Under the pieces are notes generated by a model. It searched no databases. It was not told where the DNA came from and worked only from the letters and a program-made list of their open reading frames with translations. The translations under genes and the position numbers were made by a program. Positions 3,883 through 7,315 of a stretch of 7,315 bases of DNA are shown here, in pieces; position 1 is the stretch's first letter, and each line of letters begins with the position of its first letter. The stretch is from Bacillota bacterium (lineage in GTDB: Bacteria; Bacillota; Bacilli; Thermoactinomycetales; DSM-44946). Where the stretch lies: contig JAJYSD010000051.1 of the NCBI GenBank assembly GCA_021793745.1, positions 1 to 7,315 of the forward strand, read 5' to 3'.

Positions 3883-6297
3883 ATGCGCGTATCTTGTGAG
3901 TGGTTGAAGGAGATGGTGGATCTTTCGGGCGTTGACGCCGAAGAGCTGGCGGAAACCTTGACCCGGACCGGTGTGGCCGTGGATGCCGTGGAGGATCGAA
4001 ATCCGGGGGTTTCTCGGGTGGTGGTGGGCCGTGTAAAATCGGTGGAGCCCCATCCCGGTGCGGATAAATTGCGCGTGTGCAGGGTGGATGTGGGTCAGGG
4101 AGATCTGCTCCAGATCGTGTGCGGGGCCTCCAACGTGGCGGAGGGGCAATTGGTCCCCGTCGCCCTGGAAGGCGCGGAGCTGCCGGGGGGGATCCGCATC
4201 AAGCGAGCGAAGCTCCGCGGCGTCGAATCCCAGGGAATGATCTGTTCGGCGGGGGAGCTGGGCCTGCCGGAGAAGATGCTTCCCAAAGTGCTCACGGAAG
4301 GGATTCTCGTCCTGACCGGGGAGGCGGAGGTGGGGCAGGAAATCCGCTCCCTGTTGGGCATGGACGACAAGGTGTTGGAACTGGATCTGACGCCGAACCG
4401 CGCCGACTGTTTGAGCATGATCGGAATGGCTTATGAAGCCGGAGCCGTTTTTGACCGGGGCCTCAACCTGCCGAAGCCGAAGGAGCTGCCCGTATCCGGT
4501 GAAGCGCTGCCCGTGAGCGTCGCCGTGGAATCTAGGGAAGACTGCCCCGTATACGCGGCTCAGGTCGTCGACGGATTGCGGGTGGGACCCTCTCCCCAGT
4601 GGATGCAAAACCGGCTGATCGCGGCGGGAGTGCGGCCCATCAATAATATCGTCGATGTGACCAACTACGTCATGTTGGAGTACGGTCAACCCCTGCACGC
4701 CTTTGATTACGACCGGGTTTCGGGCGGGAAAATCCTTGTCCGCCGGGCCCGGCAGGGGGAGCGGTTCGATACGCTGGACGGAGTGACCCGGGAGTGCGAT
4801 GAGAACACCCTCCTGATCACCGACGGGGACACCCCCCTGGGACTTGCCGGCGTCATGGGCGGAGCCGATTCGGAGGTGAAGGACGGAACCACCCGGGTTC
4901 TGATCGAATCGGCCTGCTTTGATCCGGTGCTGATCCGCCGAACCTCGCGCCGGTTGGGACTCCGCTCCGAGGCCAGCAACCGGTTTGAAAAGGGCGTGGA
5001 CCGGGCCCGGATTGTCCCGGCGCTGATGCGCGCCGTTGAACTCTTGGTGGAAGTGGCCGGGGGTCGGGTGGCATCACCGATCGTCGTGGAAGGAAGCGGC
5101 GAAGTCGCGGAGAAGGTGATCCCGGTCCGTCACGAGCGGATTGTCACCCTCCTGGGGGTGGACATCCGGGAAGAAGACGTGATGGACATTTTCCGTCGCC
5201 TCCGCTTTCCCGCAGAAAAAGAGGGCGCCGTGTACCGGGTGCAGGTACCGTCGCGCCGTAATGACCTGCACATCGAGGTGGACATCATCGAAGAGGTGGC
5301 TCGCCTTTACGGTTACAACCGGATTCCCGCAGCTGCCCTTCACGGTTCCCAGAGCCGCGGCGGCCTGACACGCAAGCAGCGCTTGCACCGAATCATCCGC
5401 CACACCCTGCGGCACCTGGGGATGAATGAGGCGGTCACCTACAGCCTGACCTCGCCGCAACTGGAGAAGGGTTTGTCCCTTCATCCCGAGGTCCGGCCGA
5501 TTGCCCTCAACATGCCCATCAGCGATGAGCGAAGCGTGCTCCGGACCAGCCTGTTGCCCCATCTCATCCAGACGGCCGCTTACAATGTGCACCACCGGCA
5601 GGATCGGGTGGCCCTTTTCGAAATCGGCCGGGTCTATTTGGCGAAAACGCAGCCCCTGACGGACCTTCCCGAGGAACGGTGGGAGTTGGCGGGACTGTGG
5701 ACGGGACCGATGGAACCCATCCATTGGCGGGGACAAAATGCCTCCGATTTTTATCGTGTAAAGGGAGTTCTGGAGTCGCTCTTTAAACGGCTGGGGATTG
5801 AAAAGGTGGAGTTCCGCCCCGCTCAGCCGGAGGGATTCCACCCGGGCCGGACGGCGGAGATTCAGATCGATGGGCGGTTTGCAGGGGTCTTGGGTCAAAT
5901 CCATCCTCGCCTCTCGGAGGAGATGGATCTGAAGGATACCTTTGCCTTTCAGCTGGATCTGGAGATTCTGCTGAATGCAACCCGAAGGGACCTCCGGTTC
6001 CGTCCGATTCCGCGCTATCCGGCCTCCCCCCGGGATTTGGCGATTGTGGTCGATGCGTCGGTTCCCGCCGCCGAGGTGGAGATGGTGATCCGCAGGGCCG
6101 CCGGTGAATATTTGGAGTCGGTCACCCTGTTCGACGTGTATACCGGTGAACAAGTGGGTAATGAAAAGAAGAGCCTCGCTTACTCCCTCATCTACCGGGC
6201 GAAGGACCGAACACTGACCGACGAGGAAGTGGCGAAGTTCCATCAGACCGTCGTCGACGAACTGGAGAGGATTTTCGGGGCCCGGCTGCGCGCCTGA
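3883..6297 (+). CDS. pheT: Phenylalanyl-tRNA synthetase beta subunit
   Basis: The 804-aa beta subunit, full length for bacteria. Domains in order: an N-terminal strand-helix, then a tRNA-binding OB fold (about 40-150) with PHPGADKLRVCRVDVG (57-71) and SQGMICS (116-122); the B3/B4 editing domain (about 212-385) that removes mischarged Tyr, with RPINNIVDVTNYVMLEYGQP (251-270) and GVMGGADSEV (323-332); the B5 domain (about 411-480); the inactive synthetase-like core (about 490-700); and a C-terminal FDX-ACB domain (about 710-803) that binds the anticodon, opening RYPASPRDLAIV. GAGGGGG (3869-3875) sits 7 nt before the ATG, overlapping the pheS stop, and the gap to pheS is 12 nt, so both subunits are made from one mRNA. 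No key segment appears missing. Confidence 0.98.
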   Translation: MRVSCEWLKEMVDLSGVDAEELAETLTRTGVAVDAVEDRNPGVSRVVVGRVKSVEPHPGADKLRVCRVDVGQGDLLQIVCGASNVAEGQLVPVALEGAELPGGIRIKRAKLRGVESQGMICSAGELGLPEKMLPKVLTEGILVLTGEAEVGQEIRSLLGMDDKVLELDLTPNRADCLSMIGMAYEAGAVFDRGLNLPKPKELPVSGEALPVSVAVESREDCPVYAAQVVDGLRVGPSPQWMQNRLIAAGVRPINNIVDVTNYVMLEYGQPLHAFDYDRVSGGKILVRRARQGERFDTLDGVTRECDENTLLITDGDTPLGLAGVMGGADSEVKDGTTRVLIESACFDPVLIRRTSRRLGLRSEASNRFEKGVDRARIVPALMRAVELLVEVAGGRVASPIVVEGSGEVAEKVIPVRHERIVTLLGVDIREEDVMDIFRRLRFPAEKEGAVYRVQVPSRRNDLHIEVDIIEEVARLYGYNRIPAAALHGSQSRGGLTRKQRLHRIIRHTLRHLGMNEAVTYSLTSPQLEKGLSLHPEVRPIALNMPISDERSVLRTSLLPHLIQTAAYNVHHRQDRVALFEIGRVYLAKTQPLTDLPEERWELAGLWTGPMEPIHWRGQNASDFYRVKGVLESLFKRLGIEKVEFRPAQPEGFHPGRTAEIQIDGRFAGVLGQIHPRLSEEMDLKDTFAFQLDLEILLNATRRDLRFRPIPRYPASPRDLAIVVDASVPAAEVEMVIRRAAGEYLESVTLFDVYTGEQVGNEKKSLAYSLIYRAKDRTLTDEEVAKFHQTVVDELERIFGARLRA

Positions 6298-6323
6298 GCG
6301 CCGGCAAATGCAGGAAGTACCCC

Positions 6324-6352
6324 TTCACAGGGCGAAAGAAACATGATACACA
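6324..6352 (+). promoter_or_regulatory. Weak candidate promoter for zapA-cvpA
   Basis: TTCACA (6324-6329) matches five of six -35 positions. After 17 nt comes TACACA (6347-6352), a poor -10 preceded by TGA, which would make it an extended -10. The 82-nt gap after pheT has no terminator, so readthrough from pheST is an equally good source of transcription. Confidence 0.25.
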
Positions 6353-6379
6353 CCTTCACGCTGTGGAGGAGGCATTCCG

Positions 6380-6631
6380 ATGACCAAAAACAAATTGAGC
6401 GTTGAGATTTACGGTCAGCAATACCAGATTGTCGGAAAGGCGAGTCCCGGATATATGCGGGAAGTGGCTTCCCATGTGGACGACAAGATGAGGCAGATCG
6501 CCAAGAGCAATCCCCGGCTGGACACGACGCGGCTGGCGGTCCTGTCGGCGGTCAACATCGCCGATGCCTATCTCAAATTGAAGCGGGAATATGACGAGAT
6601 CCTTCACCTGATCGAAGATGACCAGCCCTAG
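6380..6631 (+). CDS. zapA: Cell division protein ZapA
   Basis: An 83-aa FtsZ-binding protein that cross-links FtsZ protofilaments at the division site. The short N-terminal strands (KLSVEIYGQQYQIVG, residues 5-19), the VDDKMRQIA helix (33-41) and the RLAVLSAVNIADAYLKLK block (51-68) leading into a C-terminal coiled coil match Bacillus-type ZapA (YshA) along its whole length. GGAGGAGG (6365-6372) lies 7 nt before the ATG. It follows pheT by 82 nt and precedes cvpA by 11 nt, the order seen in Bacillus, except that the RNase HIII gene rnhC found near here in Bacillus is absent from the gap. Confidence 0.93.
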   Translation: MTKNKLSVEIYGQQYQIVGKASPGYMREVASHVDDKMRQIAKSNPRLDTTRLAVLSAVNIADAYLKLKREYDEILHLIEDDQP

Positions 6632-6634
6632 GAG
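6629..6634 (+). promoter_or_regulatory. Ribosome binding site deciding the cvpA start
   Basis: TAGGAG overlaps the zapA stop codon and lies 8 nt before the ATG at 6643. An in-frame GTG at 6634 would overlap the site itself, so the ATG is preferred. The overlap of stop and ribosome binding site suggests translational coupling. Confidence 0.7.
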
Positions 6635-6642
6635 TGGACGGG

Positions 6643-7170
6643 ATGAACGGCTTGGATTGGTTCCTTCTCCTGCTGATCGCCGGAGGGGTTTTCCGTGGTT
6701 ATCAGCGAGGCTTGATCCTTCAAGCCTTTTCCCTGTTGGGGGTGATTTTCGCCCTCCTGGTGGCATACCGCTTTGCCGGTGACGTAGCTGGAGTGCTTCA
6801 GGAGCGCCTTCCTCTGCTGGAGAAGGTGGAGGCCGGATGGATCGCCCTCCTTCCGATCGAAGGAATCATCTACCGCGCGATCGCTTTCCTGCTCCTGTTT
6901 GTGGGGGTCAAAATTCTCGTGTCGATGATTGCCCGGCTTTTGACCCGGCTGTTCGACATCCCCGTCCTCTCCCAGATCAATCGCCTCGGGGGCGTCGCTC
7001 TCACCCTGATCCAGGTGTTTTTGATCATCTTCCTCGGTGTTCATCTGGTGAACTTCCTTCCCTGGGAAACGGGACGTGAAGCGATTCAGGAATCCTTCAT
7101 CGCCCAAAGCGTGTTGAAGCTGACACCGGATTTGACGGAACGGATCAGCGAGTGGCTTAAAACGGGATAG
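6643..7170 (+). CDS. cvpA: CvpA family membrane protein
   Basis: A 175-aa integral membrane protein of the CvpA/YshB family. Four hydrophobic segments are visible at about 6-22, 24-43, 74-98 and 116-138. The conserved N-terminal pattern DWFLLLLIAGGVFRGYQRG with the FRGYQRG turn between the first two segments, and the NRLGG motif (113-117) before the last, are typical of the family. An amphipathic, charged C-terminal tail (142-175) follows. In E. coli CvpA is needed for colicin V production; in Bacillus the role of the homologue is not established. The gene sits directly after zapA and is followed by a terminator, so zapA-cvpA ends a transcription unit. No polX or mutS2 is seen because the window ends here. 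Confidence 0.9.
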   Translation: MNGLDWFLLLLIAGGVFRGYQRGLILQAFSLLGVIFALLVAYRFAGDVAGVLQERLPLLEKVEAGWIALLPIEGIIYRAIAFLLLFVGVKILVSMIARLLTRLFDIPVLSQINRLGGVALTLIQVFLIIFLGVHLVNFLPWETGREAIQESFIAQSVLKLTPDLTERISEWLKTG

Positions 7171-7196
7171 CCAAACCCCATCACATCAAGGATCGG

Positions 7197-7233
7197 GAAG
7201 GGGTGTGCCGCTTCCTCCGCGGCACACCCCTTC
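7197..7233 (+). repeat. Perfect 15-bp GC-rich hairpin without a T-run
   Basis: GAAGGGGTGTGCCGC (7197-7211) is exactly complementary to GCGGCACACCCCTTC (7219-7233), with a 7-nt loop TTCCTCC. Neither strand shows a T-run after the stem (plus: GTGACGATT; minus: CCGATCCTT). It lies 26 nt after the cvpA stop and 12 nt before a conventional terminator. It may protect the mRNA 3' end or act as a first pause or terminator of unusual type. Confidence 0.75.
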
Positions 7234-7245
7234 GTGACGATTCGC

Positions 7246-7294
7246 CCCCTCCGGGTTTATTGTGGCGCATACACCCTGAGGGGTTATTTTTTTT
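7246..7294 (+). terminator. Rho-independent terminator of the zapA-cvpA unit
   Basis: CCCCTC (7246-7251) pairs with GAGGGG (7278-7283), and after one C/T mismatch GGGT (7253-7256) pairs with ACCC (7273-7276). The loop is 16 nt. TTA and eight T residues (7287-7294) follow. Confidence 0.85.
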
Positions 7295-7315
7295 GCGGCT
7301 TTCGGGTGCCGGAGC

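Noticed and set aside
3529..4698. 389-codon open frame on the minus strand across the pheS-pheT junction
   Set aside because: It opposes two well-supported genes, has no domain and is rich in His, Gln and Arg as typical for a shadow frame.
5074..6243. 389-codon open frame on the minus strand
   Set aside because: It is antisense to pheT, whose protein is continuous and conserved throughout. Long antisense frames are expected in GC-rich coding DNA, and the translation shows no recognisable domain.
6312..6337. Sigma-H-like boxes AGGAAGT and GAAA before zapA
   Set aside because: The -10 box and spacing fit poorly, and no independent evidence links this gene to sigma-H here.

Overview
The window is a housekeeping stretch of chromosome from an endospore-forming member of the Bacillota. 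It carries an SspI-type small acid-soluble spore protein, a Phe-specific T-box leader, strong AGGAGG-type ribosome binding sites and the neighbourhood ysgA-pheS-pheT-zapA-cvpA known from Bacillus. GC-rich codon use (by eye near 60 %) fits a high-GC, possibly thermophilic lineage such as Thermoactinomycetaceae (Planifilum- or Polycladomyces-like) better than Bacillus itself; that placement is inference. No mobile element, CRISPR array, rRNA or tRNA was seen, and I found no clearly new multi-gene system. The most interesting material is regulatory and lies between the genes.

Layout. 1-126: the 3' end of a small Gly/Tyr-rich protein gene with its terminator. 226-499: promoter and gene for a 68-aa CDGSH iron-sulfur protein (+). 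500-699: a convergent intergenic region with two hairpin terminators of opposite polarity, arranged so that the two transcripts should overlap. 700-939: sspI (-). 940-1054: a divergent promoter region in which a putative forespore-type promoter for sspI and a near-consensus sigma-A promoter for the ktr gene lie back to back. 1055-2512: a KtrA/KtrC-type potassium-channel gating subunit gene followed 6 nt later by ysgA (TrmH/SpoU-family 23S rRNA 2'-O-methyltransferase). 2513-2835: promoter, an A/T-rich near-palindrome over the -10 element, and a complete T-box leader with specifier TTC and a transcription terminator. 2836-6297: pheS and pheT, the two subunits of phenylalanyl-tRNA synthetase, 12 nt apart. 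6380-7170: zapA and cvpA, 11 nt apart. 7171-7315: a perfect 15-bp hairpin and then a conventional terminator with an eight-T run.

How the parts work together. pheST makes the alpha2-beta2 synthetase that charges tRNA-Phe. Its own leader senses uncharged tRNA-Phe: the TTC codon pairs with the anticodon and the TGGT bulge with the tRNA 3' end, so transcription continues only when charging is low. ZapA (FtsZ-ring assembly) and CvpA (membrane protein) follow as a likely separate or semi-separate unit. SspI is expected only in the forespore, while its divergent neighbour has a vegetative promoter.
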